From Natrinema amylolyticum (lineage in GTDB: Archaea; Halobacteriota; Halobacteria; Halobacteriales; Natrialbaceae), in the NCBI RefSeq assembly GCF_020515625.1, contig NZ_JAIWPJ010000001.1, positions 248,001 to 312,000 of the forward strand: a stretch of DNA of 64,000 bases, read 5' to 3'. The first letter of the stretch is position 1. Each line of letters opens with the position of its first letter. Of this stretch, positions 53,440 through 61,623 are shown one piece after another. The notes beneath the pieces were generated by a model that saw nothing but the letters and a program-made list of their open reading frames with translations, was not told where the DNA came from and ran no database searches. The translations under genes were made by a program, and so were the position numbers.

Positions 53440-53458
53440 ACTAGCAGAAAAAGCTAGT
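53440..53458. terminator. Hairpin at the end of the HalOD1 gene
   Basis: ACTAGC and GCTAGT form a 6-bp stem around an A-rich 7-nt loop, straddling the stop codon of the minus-strand HalOD1 gene. It is plausible as a transcript-end hairpin. Confidence 0.35.
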
Positions 53459-53717
53459 TCGGCACCCTTTCCGCATCAACGAAAATAGTTCCATCGGCGC
53501 GGATCACGAGATGGGAGTTATAATAGTCGAATTCAACAGCACCTTCGCTCAATTGAGAAGAGAGTGTGTTGAGGGCTTCTGGGTTGACTCCTTCGTTGTA
53601 CAGCGAAGGAAGAGCCATAATGGATTCATCATGGAGAGCGGCAACGATCCGAAGAACGGCCATCGTTGTGGTCTCCGATTCATCAACCGTATACACGTAC
53701 TTGTTGACTTCGTCCAT
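53454..53717 (-). CDS. HalOD1-domain protein of the island
   Basis: An 87-residue protein. YVYTVDESETTTMAVLRIVAALHDESIMALPSLYNEGVNPEALNTL, then GAVEFDYYNSHLVIRADGTIFVD, matches the HalOD1 domain, preceded by the short helix that often accompanies it. It is AT-rich compared with the HalOD1 gene at 36071 and thus probably acquired. Its upstream region carries a TATA-plus-palindrome element that is shared with the receiver gene of the same island. Confidence 0.75.
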   Translation of the reverse strand: MDEVNKYVYTVDESETTTMAVLRIVAALHDESIMALPSLYNEGVNPEALNTLSSQLSEGAVEFDYYNSHLVIRADGTIFVDAERVPN

Positions 53718-53756
53718 CGTGAACCAACTAATCTAGTAGGACGGGTAACGAACAAG

Positions 53757-53779
53757 ATTCCATGTGGAATGGGACTATA
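53757..53779 (-). promoter_or_regulatory. Shared TATA/palindrome element, copy 1
   Basis: On the minus strand: TATAG, then TCCC, then the palindrome ATTCCA-CA-TGGAAT. It ends 39 nt before the HalOD1 start. It matches the plus-strand element at 54590-54612 in 21 of 23 positions. Confidence 0.6.
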
Positions 53780-53812
53780 AGTGCTCACGCTGGCAATCAA
53801 ACGAAGCCTCTC

Positions 53813-54460
53813 TTATTTCTCAGGTGGAAGTAATGATTCCCTGATAAGGTTTCGGGTTCCGCGTCGGAGACGCGCAGAGACTGCACGATGTGAGATATCG
53901 AACTCCTCACCGAGTTCTTCCTGTGTGGTTTGCCTCGGTTTCTCGTAGTAACCTTCTTGGTAGGCTGCTATCAACGTTTCTCGCTGTTCCGATGTTAATG
54001 ACTGCAAATTACTTTCCACTAGTTCTGTAAGATCATAGATTCGCTTCAACTCAATGGGAATTCCTTGCTCTTCGAAAATTTCCTGAAAATCATTAAACGT
54101 ATCCTGTTCTTGCGTTCGAACTTCGAAACGCCAGTGTTCAGACGTGCCGGTGGCTTCGATGATGGTCGCATCCAGACGTTTGATTCCTCTGATTAGTTTT
54201 GCATTCGGAGCCCATTGAGCCTGAAACAGGGCTCCGTTTTCAACGCGGGCTAGTAATTGGACATGCGAGATATCTTGTTCTGTTTCAGCATCCTCTATAA
54301 ATACCTCTGGATCACACCCCAAAATCCAAAAGAACGGTAACGCTGACTCCTGCGTCGGGACGATTCGCTCAACTTCAATTTCCGCGTCTGGTGTTGCTAC
54401 GAGTGTATCTCCGAATGGCAATGCCTCCGCCGGAATTGTGAACTCAGCGACGACACTCAT
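53813..54460 (-). CDS. HTH_10 (Bat-like) transcriptional regulator
   Basis: A 215-residue regulator. The N-terminal 150 residues are the sensor domain of bacterio-opsin-activator-like proteins (MSVVAEFTIPAEALPFGDTL, IVPTQESALPFFWILG, HWRFEVRTQEQDTF). The C-terminal HTH_10 domain (about 155-205) reads LTSEQRETLIAAYQEGYYEKPRQTTQEELGEEFDISHRAVSARLRRG. A TATA-like CTTATAAG lies 21-28 nt before the start. It is located between the two copies of the shared promoter element and is the natural candidate to bind it. Confidence 0.88.
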   Translation of the reverse strand: MSVVAEFTIPAEALPFGDTLVATPDAEIEVERIVPTQESALPFFWILGCDPEVFIEDAETEQDISHVQLLARVENGALFQAQWAPNAKLIRGIKRLDATIIEATGTSEHWRFEVRTQEQDTFNDFQEIFEEQGIPIELKRIYDLTELVESNLQSLTSEQRETLIAAYQEGYYEKPRQTTQEELGEEFDISHRAVSARLRRGTRNLIRESLLPPEK

Positions 54461-54480
54461 GGTTCGGTCTTCAACGCGTT

Positions 54481-54488
54481 CTTATAAG
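54481..54488 (-). promoter_or_regulatory. TATA-like box (CTTATAAG) of the HTH_10 gene
   Basis: A palindromic octamer 21-28 nt before the start at 54460 on the minus strand, giving leaderless spacing. Confidence 0.5.
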
Positions 54489-54589
54489 GCATCTGGGGGG
54501 TGAGCGTTGGCTTGGTCATCCTTCCTATTGACATCTGTCTGGATATCAGGAGTTACAAAGTTGCTATCAGACCAGAGCGTTCGTACTCA

Positions 54590-54612
54590 TATAGACCCCT
54601 TCCACATGGAAT
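54590..54612 (+). promoter_or_regulatory. Shared TATA/palindrome element, copy 2
   Basis: TATAG, then ACCCC, then the near-palindrome TTCCA-CA-TGGAA followed by T. It is oriented toward the receiver gene, whose ATG is 113 nt downstream. It differs from copy 1 at 2 of 23 positions. Confidence 0.55.
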
Positions 54613-54725
54613 TTCCAACGTCATCCGTCTGAAGAACCCATCATACTGTTGACGGTGCATTTACCACTACAGAACGAAATCCGGCATAATCCATCTACTG
54701 AACTATCATCAATGGTGTCTCTCCT

Positions 54726-55178
54726 ATGAGCGGCCAAAGCCGCAATGAACCCTTTGACATCCTGCTCGTCGAGGACAATCCTGGAGACGTTCGTCTCACA
54801 CAGGAGGCGTTCAAGGAAGCAGAACCCACTATCTCGCTTCACGTGACCATGGATGGTAACGAAGCACTTGAATTCCTGTTTCAGCGAGGGAAATATGAGG
54901 GAGTCACCTATCCGGATCTCGTGCTGTTAGATTTGAACCTACCGAAGAAAGACGGCCATGAAGTTCTCAAGGAGATCAGAGATGAGGAAGAATTAACGCC
55001 AGTTCCTATACTCGTATTAACTAGTTCTGAGACTGAAGAAGACGTACGAGAAAGTTACGAGTTAACCGCAAACGCGTATCTTACTAAATCGGCCGATCCT
55101 GACGAGTTCGCCTCGTTGATGCAGTCAGTTGCGGACTTTTGGCTCAGATCTGCCCAGCTTCCACCAGTTCCAGCGTAA
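54726..55178 (+). CDS. Single-domain response regulator (CheY/Rcp1-like)
   Basis: A 150-residue receiver domain with no output domain. The acidic pocket is Glu16-Asp17 in ILLVEDNPGD, phospho-acceptor Asp69 in LVLLDLNLPKKDG, the switch Thr99 in VLTSSETEED and Lys121 in AYLTKSADP. The LNLPKKDGHEVL segment is typical of receivers paired with bacteriophytochrome- or PAS-type histidine kinases in haloarchaea. No kinase gene is near, so it must be served in trans. It lies inside the repeat-flanked island. Confidence 0.92.
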   Translation: MSGQSRNEPFDILLVEDNPGDVRLTQEAFKEAEPTISLHVTMDGNEALEFLFQRGKYEGVTYPDLVLLDLNLPKKDGHEVLKEIRDEEELTPVPILVLTSSETEEDVRESYELTANAYLTKSADPDEFASLMQSVADFWLRSAQLPPVPA

Positions 55179-55280
55179 TTTGAAACGGTTTGATTATAGC
55201 TCCGAGCAGATTCGGCGGTACATCAATTTGGGGTCACAATTCAGAGACTTCTCTGTCCAGTCGGTCATTGGGAACTGATT

Positions 55281-55308
55281 GGTGCGAGTCGCGTTTAGTG
55301 GTTGCGGA
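55281..55308 (+). repeat. Right 28-bp direct repeat flanking the AT-rich island
   Basis: GGTGCGAGTCGCGTTTAGTG followed by GTTGCGGA, the second copy of 53353-53380. GC-rich host-like sequence resumes immediately after it. Confidence 0.7.
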
Positions 55309-55426
55309 CTCGTCGGCTATCGCGACGTTTCCCCTCTCCCGGCAGCACCGACGTTCGTCGGCGGGTCGTGTGACCTCGAACGACAGGACCGACCCTACCT
55401 CTAAGCGACTGGACCGCCTTATTCCG

Positions 55427-56944
55427 ATGATGGCGGCGTTCATCGACCTCGTCGCGCGGTCGCTCAGCGACGAGGCACGCAGCGAGTTCGATCGTCGCGT
55501 CGACGAGCAGGCTGCCCGTCTCACCGATGCCCTCCGAGCGGGCCGACTCGACAGCCCCGGCTTCGGTCTCGGAATCGAACTCGAGGCCTACGCGATCGAC
55601 GAGGACGGCCGACTGGCTCGAGTGCCCGACGCCGTCTTCGAGAGCCGTTGCGAGAAGGAACTCGGCGTGCACAACGTCGAGCTGCACACTGATCCGAGCC
55701 CGTTCGACGGCGAGGGAATCGCGGCGCAGGCGGCGGCGCTCCGCCGCGATTACCGGACCGTGCAACGGGCCGCCGAGCGAGCGGGACTCGAGATCGTTCT
55801 GGACGCGATGTGGACGACACCGCCGCCGGAGGGCAGTGACGACTACCTCACGGACGGCGACGAGAGCGAGGGAATGACGGTCGCGGAGAACATGACGCCC
55901 TCACCGCGATACTGTGCGATCGACAACGACGTTCTGCAGCGAACCGGAGGATCGATCACCCTCTCAGTGCCGGGCCTCGAGCGGGCGTTTCCGTCGATCC
56001 TGTTCGAGTCGCTGGCGAGTTCGATCCAGCCACACGTTCAGGTTCCCGATGTCGACGCGTTTCCTCGCTACTACAATACCGCCCTGCGGACGCTCGGTCC
56101 GGTACTCGCGTTAGCGACGAACTCGCCCCTGCTACCGCCGGACCTGTACGATATCGACGATCCGCATCGCTTGCTCGAGGACACGTATCACGAACTCCGA
56201 GTTCCCGTATTCGAGCAGTCGATCAACCGGGCGTGGGAGAAGGTTCGCTTCCCGGACGGGATCGAGAGCGCGACAGATACCGTCGACAGGCTCGTCGACG
56301 ATCCGACGTGTGCGCCGTTTCTCCGCGAGTGGCTCGCGGACGGCGATCGCGAGACGTTCGAGGACCGGTTCTGGGAACTCGACCACAAGCGCGGGACGTA
56401 CTGGCGGTGGCTCCGCGCCGTCATCGGCGGCCAGCCGGTCGATCGGGGCGACCGCTGGTCGATTCGTCTCGAGTACCGTCCGTTACCCACCCAGCCGACG
56501 ATCGCCGAGAACGTGGGGTTCCAGCTGTTGGTCGCGGGGCTCGTCCGCGGTCTGTGTGTAGCCAATCATCCGCTCCCGGCCCTCGAGCAAGATGCAGCGG
56601 AACGGAGTTTCTACGGTGCGGTCGAGGACGGGATCGACGCCGACCTCGCGTGGGTCACCGCCGACGGTGATCGAACGACCGACTCGGCCGAGATCTACGA
56701 GGAACTCTTCGAGTTCGCCCGTCGGGGCCTCCGCGAGCAGGGCGTTTCGTCGGACGCCATCGAGGGATATCTCACACCGCTCGAGGCGCGCTGGAGCGAA
56801 CGGACGACACCGAGTCGGTGGAAACTCGACCGCGTGGCCGACCACCTCGAGGCGGGCGAGCGATTCGACGACGCGGTCTCCGAGATGCAAACCGAGTACA
56901 TCCGTCGGGCCGGGACCGACGACCCGATCGTCGAGTGGTCCTGA
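55427..56944 (+). CDS. GCS2-like (glutamate-cysteine ligase family 2-like) protein
   Basis: A 505-residue protein with GFGLGIELEAYAIDEDGRLARVPD near residue 45, which resembles the ExE metal/ATP motif of GCS2-type carboxylate-amine ligases. It continues with VHNVELHTDPSPFDGEGIAAQ, NDVLQRTGGSITLSVPGLERAF, YYNTALRTLGPVLALATNSPLL and WSIRLEYRPLPTQPTIAENVGFQLL; the last is a typical late GCS2 segment with conserved Arg and Glu. It is longer than the haloarchaeal gamma-glutamylcysteine ligase and may use another acid and amine. Starts at 55427 and 55430 are both possible. It is divergent from rfcL once the island is removed. Confidence 0.6.
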   Translation: MMAAFIDLVARSLSDEARSEFDRRVDEQAARLTDALRAGRLDSPGFGLGIELEAYAIDEDGRLARVPDAVFESRCEKELGVHNVELHTDPSPFDGEGIAAQAAALRRDYRTVQRAAERAGLEIVLDAMWTTPPPEGSDDYLTDGDESEGMTVAENMTPSPRYCAIDNDVLQRTGGSITLSVPGLERAFPSILFESLASSIQPHVQVPDVDAFPRYYNTALRTLGPVLALATNSPLLPPDLYDIDDPHRLLEDTYHELRVPVFEQSINRAWEKVRFPDGIESATDTVDRLVDDPTCAPFLREWLADGDRETFEDRFWELDHKRGTYWRWLRAVIGGQPVDRGDRWSIRLEYRPLPTQPTIAENVGFQLLVAGLVRGLCVANHPLPALEQDAAERSFYGAVEDGIDADLAWVTADGDRTTDSAEIYEELFEFARRGLREQGVSSDAIEGYLTPLEARWSERTTPSRWKLDRVADHLEAGERFDDAVSEMQTEYIRRAGTDDPIVEWS

Positions 56945-57049
56945 ATCGGTAAAGATCGGCCACCGACCGATCGGTCGCGCGTTTCAGGCTGTAATCGGCG
57001 AGCGGCGCGGTTCGGGCTGTAAATCGGAGATCGGCGCGGTTCGGTGGTC

Positions 57050-57997
57050 TCAGTTCGTTCCGTAGACGAGCACGGATCGTTCGGCCGCGTCGTCGTCCGA
57101 CTCGATGCGGACGGGAAACTCCTGATCGGTATTGACGGGCGGCGTTTCGTATCCCGTCGTGAGCGTCGTCCGCTCGCCGGCCTCGAGGCTCACTGCCTGC
57201 CGTTCGACCCGTTCCGAACTGTGACCGACGATCAGCACGAGGTCCTGTGTGCCGTCGGCCCCGCCGGTGTTCTCGATCGTCGCGCTCACCTCGAGGAATT
57301 CGCCGGCGTCGATCGGCGTGTTCGTCTCGAGACTCGATATCTCGAACGTCGCGCTCGCTTCGTCGGCAGTGTCGTCGCCACCGTCGTCGGGTTCGATCTC
57401 GCGCAGGCACTCGCGACCGTTCGGGTTCCCGTGCGTGGAACCGCCCGTGAGATAATCCTCTCGCTCGGTCGTGAGCGACGAAATGACGGTCCCGTCGCTG
57501 CCGTACTCGGGAATCTCGACGGTTATCTCGTCGGCCCCTTCCTGAACGGCCGAGGTATCACTGATCTCGAACACGACCGTCCCCGAAAACGGTGCGGCCA
57601 CGTCTTCGCCGAACACGACCCCGTCCTCTATCATGGTGTTTCCGTACAGCCCGTCCTCGTAGAAGTCCGTGCTCGCGAAGGCGACGTCGTCCGCTTCGAA
57701 CGTCCCCGTAACCTCTGCTCGAGTACAGGAGGGGAACGTCACGGTTCGCTCCGAACCAGTGCTCTCGTCGACGGATTCGTCGCCGGTCTCCTCGGAATCC
57801 GTCTCAGTCTCGGAATCCGTCGACGAATCGGTCTCGTTGCCCGTCTTCTCGGCGGATTCATCTGTCTCGTTCTCGGTAGCTAAGTCGGTTTCGCTGCGTG
57901 ACTCGTTCGTATCGTCTGATTCAGTAGAATTCATGTTGAGACATCCCGCGAGACCGAGTCCGATACCGGAGACACCGATGAATGCCCGACGTTCCAT
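57050..57997 (-). CDS. Tat-exported lipoprotein with CARDB-like domain
   Basis: A 315-residue precursor. MERRAFIGVSGIGLGLAGC carries a twin-arginine signal and a lipobox ending at Cys19, so it should be exported folded and lipid-anchored outside. Residues 20-80 are a Ser/Thr/Glu/Asp linker. The C-terminal part (from about 215) resembles a CARDB cell-adhesion domain (SSLETNTPIDAGEFLEVSATIENTGG ... TDQEFPVRIESDD). The middle beta-rich domain is not recognised. A perfect 6-bp palindrome overlaps its probable TATA region. Confidence 0.78.
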   Translation of the reverse strand: MERRAFIGVSGIGLGLAGCLNMNSTESDDTNESRSETDLATENETDESAEKTGNETDSSTDSETETDSEETGDESVDESTGSERTVTFPSCTRAEVTGTFEADDVAFASTDFYEDGLYGNTMIEDGVVFGEDVAAPFSGTVVFEISDTSAVQEGADEITVEIPEYGSDGTVISSLTTEREDYLTGGSTHGNPNGRECLREIEPDDGGDDTADEASATFEISSLETNTPIDAGEFLEVSATIENTGGADGTQDLVLIVGHSSERVERQAVSLEAGERTTLTTGYETPPVNTDQEFPVRIESDDDAAERSVLVYGTN

Positions 57998-58018
57998 ACC
58001 CGGTCGAAGTATATCTCA

Positions 58019-58034
58019 CGACATAAAGATGTCG
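58019..58034. promoter_or_regulatory. Palindrome CGACAT-AAAG-ATGTCG in the lipoprotein promoter
   Basis: Perfect 6-bp arms with a 4-bp spacer, 22-37 nt before the lipoprotein start. On the minus strand it contains CTTTAT, the probable TATA element, so a bound dimer would block the promoter. Confidence 0.5.
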
Positions 58035-58274
58035 AATATATGTTATGTCTGATTACAGTCATCGATTCGTGAGTGAACGTCTGCAACATCGAACCGTCGT
58101 CTCGAGACCCGAGACTCCGCGTGGTACCGGCCGACTGGGTCCCTACTGATCGCGGCATCTCTACGGATGAGACTCGAAAATGTCTCCGGGACGAAATGAG
58201 GGAAAATTCGATTCGGGCGATCCGGCAGCCGAGGCCTCAGCGAAAAGAGGAGCGGTGAATGGGCTCGGCGACGG

Positions 58275-59642
58275 TCAATCGGACGACCCTTCGGCCTCCG
58301 GAACGGCCTCGCTGACGGTCACCCGCGAGATGCGAGTTCCCTCCACGTCCTCGACGGTCAACTCGTAGCCGCCGGCTTCGATCGAGTCGCCGACTTCGGG
58401 CGCGCGACCGAGACGGCTCAACACCAGACCGCCGATAGTGTCGAACGCATCGCCTTCGAATTCGGTTCCGAGCGTCTCGTTGACGTCTTCGAGCGGGACG
58501 CCGCCGTCCATGGCGTAGCGGCCGTCCGGGAGTTCGTCGACCGAGGGTTCCATCGACGCGACGTCGAACTCGTCCTGGATCTCGCCGACGACCTCCTCGA
58601 TGACGTCCTCGATGGTCAGGATGCCCTCGAAGGCACCCCACTCGTCGATGACGACGGCCATCTGGACGTTCTGTTTGCGGAACTCCGCGAGGATACTGTC
58701 GATTCGACGGGTCTCAGGGACGATGAGGACCTCTCGAGCGAGGTCGCGAGCGGTCGGTTCACCGGCCGGTTCGTCGCCCGCGTCGTCCCCGTCTGCGGCC
58801 TCGATGGCCTGAAGGACGTCCTTCGCGTGGACGAACCCGATGACCGGTTCGTCGGCATCCTCGTCGACGACGGGGAACCGCGTGTAGTTCCCGCTGGCGG
58901 CGACGCCGCGGAGTTCCGAGAGGGGCATGCCGGCGCGGACGGTGACGACGTCCGGACGCGGCACCATGATCTCGCGGGCGACCGTCTCGCCGAGGTCGAA
59001 GACGGATTCGACCATCTCGACTTCGTCCATGTCGACGGCTCCCTGTTCGCCGGACTGGGCGACGATCCGGAGGATCTCCTCCTCGCTGTGGCTCTCGTCG
59101 CGTTCGGAAGCCGGCGCGACGCCGATGAGCCGCGTGAAGAAGTTCGCCGTCCCGTTGAACACGATGATCCCGGGGATGAAGATGTAATAGAAGAACTTCA
59201 TCGGCGCGGCGACCAATAGCGCGATCCGTTCGGCGTCCGCGATAGCGAGGGTCTTCGGCGCGAGCTCCCCGAAGACGACGTGCAGGAACGTGATGATGCT
59301 GAACCCGATCACGATAGAGACCAGGTGAAGCGTCCCAGCGGGAAGCACCGGTCCCAGTACGGGCTCGAGAAGCGAGGCGATGGCCGGTTCGCCGACCCAC
59401 CCCAGCCCCAGCGAGGCGATCGTGATACCCAACTGGGTCGTCGCGAGGTAGTCGTCCAAGTTCTCCTCGGCCTCCTGGACGAGCTTCGCCGACGACCGCC
59501 CCTCCGCGACGAGCTCTTCGATCTGCGTCGGTCGGATACGGACGTACGCGAACTCCGCGGCGACGAAAAAGCCGTTCAGGAAGACCAGGAAGAGGGCGAA
59601 GAGGAGTCGCCCGAACGAGAAGGCGAGGTCGACAGCTACCAT
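58275..59642 (-). CDS. CNNM/CorC-type membrane protein with CBS domains
   Basis: A 455-residue protein of the hemolysin/CorC family. The N-terminal DUF21 membrane domain runs from MVAVDLAFSFGRLLFALFLVFLNGFFVAAEFA to about residue 180 and has the family's TTQLGITIASLGLGWVGEPA and HVVFGELAPKTLAI. Two CBS domains follow (IMVPRPDVVTVRAGMPLSEL ... FVHAKDVL; VLIVPETRRIDSILAEF ... GILTIEDVIEEVVGEI), then a CorC/HlyC domain. Homologues move or regulate Mg2+ or Na+ ions. ATG at 59642 is used; another ATG lies three codons upstream. It stands alone on the minus strand. Confidence 0.92.
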   Translation of the reverse strand: MVAVDLAFSFGRLLFALFLVFLNGFFVAAEFAYVRIRPTQIEELVAEGRSSAKLVQEAEENLDDYLATTQLGITIASLGLGWVGEPAIASLLEPVLGPVLPAGTLHLVSIVIGFSIITFLHVVFGELAPKTLAIADAERIALLVAAPMKFFYYIFIPGIIVFNGTANFFTRLIGVAPASERDESHSEEEILRIVAQSGEQGAVDMDEVEMVESVFDLGETVAREIMVPRPDVVTVRAGMPLSELRGVAASGNYTRFPVVDEDADEPVIGFVHAKDVLQAIEAADGDDAGDEPAGEPTARDLAREVLIVPETRRIDSILAEFRKQNVQMAVVIDEWGAFEGILTIEDVIEEVVGEIQDEFDVASMEPSVDELPDGRYAMDGGVPLEDVNETLGTEFEGDAFDTIGGLVLSRLGRAPEVGDSIEAGGYELTVEDVEGTRISRVTVSEAVPEAEGSSD

Positions 59643-59651
59643 CGACCCCAC

Positions 59652-59999
59652 CCCGGTCGCCGCGAGGGATCTCGCGTCATCGGTATCGCGTCCGATCCGT
59701 CTCGCGTTCGATCACCGATTCGCTCTCCCACCGCGGCAGCGCCAGTGGGTCGACGGATATCGCTTGGCGACGGGGACACAGCGGGCCGCTCGTCGCCGGT
59801 GAAGACTTCCATACGGCCACTTGGCACAGGACTTACAAAATCGTGGCGCTGGCGACCGACGACGGGCGGCGGTTCGGACGGCCTCGAGCGCGTTTCGAGT
59901 CGGATTTGCGGTTCCCGGTGACCACTCACGCGGTACCGTTCCCTCTCGACTGACGACCGGAACCCGAGCCGATAACTGGCCGGGCGTCGAACCCCGGCT
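59652..59999. other. Intergenic stretch without a supported gene
   Basis: 348 bp between divergent genes, GC-rich, with only shadow frames. A short AT-rich patch (ACTTACAAAATC, 59831-59842) may belong to a promoter. Nothing else was recognised. Confidence 0.45.
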
Positions 60000-60749
60000 A
60001 TGAACGTCGCGATCGTCACCGTCGGCGACGAAATTCTCGCGGGATCGACGACCAACACCAACGCGTCGTGGCTGGCCGAGCGGATCACCGACCGAGGCAG
60101 CACCGTCCGGCGAATCCTGACGATTCCCGACGACCGCGACCTCATCGCGGACTACGTCGACCGCTGGAGCGACGCGTTCGACGCCGTGATCGTCACTGGC
60201 GGCATCGGCGGCACCCCCGACGACGTGACCGTCGAAGCCGTCGCCGACGGCTTAGAGCGCGAGTTCGTCGTTCACGGAGAAATCCGAGAGCGACTGGTCG
60301 AGAAGGCGGCCGCGTTCCGGGACGAGAACCCGGACATGGTCGAGGAGTACGACCTGCAACTCGACATCGATGCGGCGGCCTCGATCCCCGAGGGCGCGAC
60401 GCCGATCGTCACCGACGAGGGGTGGGCCCCGGGCTGTATCGTCGAGAACGTCTACGTCTTCGCCGGCATTCCCGACGAGATGAAAGCGATGTTCGACGCG
60501 GTCGCCGACGAATTTCAGGGAGCGTCGACCGCGGAAACGCTGTACACGCCGGCACCCGAGGGATCGCTCCACGAGGCGCTCGAGGGCGTCACCGAGCGCT
60601 TCGACGTTTCGGTCGGCAGCTATCCCCGGAGCGAGAACCGCCCCGGTCGGATCCGCGTCTCGAGTACCGATCCGGAAACGGTCGAGGCGGCGATCGCGTG
60701 GCTCCGCGAGCGGGTCGAGACGACTGCACCGCCGGCCGCGAGCGAGTAG
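60000..60749 (+). CDS. CinA-like molybdopterin-binding-domain protein
   Basis: A 249-residue protein of the competence/damage-inducible (CinA N-terminal) family. MNVAIVTVGDEILAGSTTNTNASWLAERI is the diagnostic MoaB/MogA-like opening. It is followed by DAVIVTGGIGGTPDDVTVEAVA and PGCIVENVYVFAGIPDEMKAMF. Only the N-terminal domain is present; the NMN-deamidase domain of bacterial CinA is absent. Bacterial relatives hydrolyse ADP-ribose or act in pyridine-nucleotide salvage; the archaeal role is not established. It stands alone. Confidence 0.9.
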   Translation: MNVAIVTVGDEILAGSTTNTNASWLAERITDRGSTVRRILTIPDDRDLIADYVDRWSDAFDAVIVTGGIGGTPDDVTVEAVADGLEREFVVHGEIRERLVEKAAAFRDENPDMVEEYDLQLDIDAAASIPEGATPIVTDEGWAPGCIVENVYVFAGIPDEMKAMFDAVADEFQGASTAETLYTPAPEGSLHEALEGVTERFDVSVGSYPRSENRPGRIRVSSTDPETVEAAIAWLRERVETTAPPAASE

Positions 60750-60831
60750 CCGTCCGTCCCGCTGGCCCCCACAGCGACACGGCCGAACCGCCGACCGCGG
60801 CCGATTCGCCGATCGCATTGGCCCGCTACTC

Positions 60832-61476
60832 TCAGTCGGTTCGCCGGTCTTCGACGATTCGAACGAGCACCGTTCCGAACCCGGCGACGACGAGCACGAA
60901 CCGTTCACCGGTCGCCGCGATGGGGAAGATCCGCTCGACGGCGGTCGCCGGCTCGTCCCGCGCGGGATCGAACCCGGTTCTGTAGTGGGTGTTCTCGGTG
61001 GTTCCGCGGACCGTCGACTCGGCCAGGGTTCCGGCGTCGAGTTCGACGAACGTCTGGACGAGGCCGCGCTGATCGGTCACGAGCAGCGATCCCGACAGGT
61101 CGTAGAACCGGTCGTGGAGCGGCCAGAAGAGGTTGACGCCGTTGAAGAAGGCGTCGAACAGAACGTGTGCGAAGAGCACCCCGGCCAGACTGGCCCACGC
61201 GACGCGGTGACCGTAGGTCCCCCACCGCGCTCGGAGGACCGATTCCTCGCGGATCGCACCGTCCCACAGCAACGCGGCGGCGGGGACGACGACGATCCAG
61301 ACGTTGTGTAACGCCGCGCGATGCGTGCCGGGGACGACGATGCCGATCAGCGTATCGAGATCCATGAGGGCGGCACAGCCCATCACGAGCAGGATCGCGC
61401 GGGTATCGAACTCGTCGCCGAGCAGCGCGACCCCGAGCAAGCCCGCGAACGCGACGTGGACGACGGTCGATGGCAC
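60832..61476 (-). CDS. YdjM/DUF457-like membrane-bound metal-dependent hydrolase
   Basis: A 214-residue membrane protein with about five helices. MPSTVVHVAFAGLLGVALLG, CAALMDLDTLIGIVVPGTHRAALHNVWIVV and LFAHVLFDAFFNGVNLFWPLHDRFY contain the His/Asp pattern of the DUF457/YdjM family (H7, D38-D40, H51, H57 and the later HVLFD). Family members are called metal-dependent hydrolases, some with phospholipase-like annotation, but activity is largely unproven. It is divergent from the Xre-type regulator. Confidence 0.85.
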   Translation of the reverse strand: MPSTVVHVAFAGLLGVALLGDEFDTRAILLVMGCAALMDLDTLIGIVVPGTHRAALHNVWIVVVPAAALLWDGAIREESVLRARWGTYGHRVAWASLAGVLFAHVLFDAFFNGVNLFWPLHDRFYDLSGSLLVTDQRGLVQTFVELDAGTLAESTVRGTTENTHYRTGFDPARDEPATAVERIFPIAATGERFVLVVAGFGTVLVRIVEDRRTD

Positions 61477-61623
61477 ATTCCGCGGACTCGAACCGGGAGG
61501 GCTTGATTGTTTGGACCGTCGAACCGCGAGCGCTCGCCGCTCGAGTCAGGATCGATTACCGCCTCGCCTGACCGGGCGGTCGGTCTCCGGTAGCTACTTG
61601 GCCCGACCGGGCGACCGTCGGGT

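Larger units (their letters stand above)
53353..55308. mobile_element. AT-rich signalling island bounded by direct repeats (no recombinase)
   Basis: About 1.9 kb between 28-bp direct repeats, placed between rfcL and the GCS2-like gene. By eye the island lines are near half AT, against roughly one-third AT in flanking genes, and codon use inside uses many A/T third positions. It encodes a HalOD1 protein, an HTH_10 regulator and a CheY-like receiver, and carries a repeated promoter element. It has no integrase or transposase, so it is either a passively mobilised cassette or the residue of a larger element. Confidence 0.6.
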
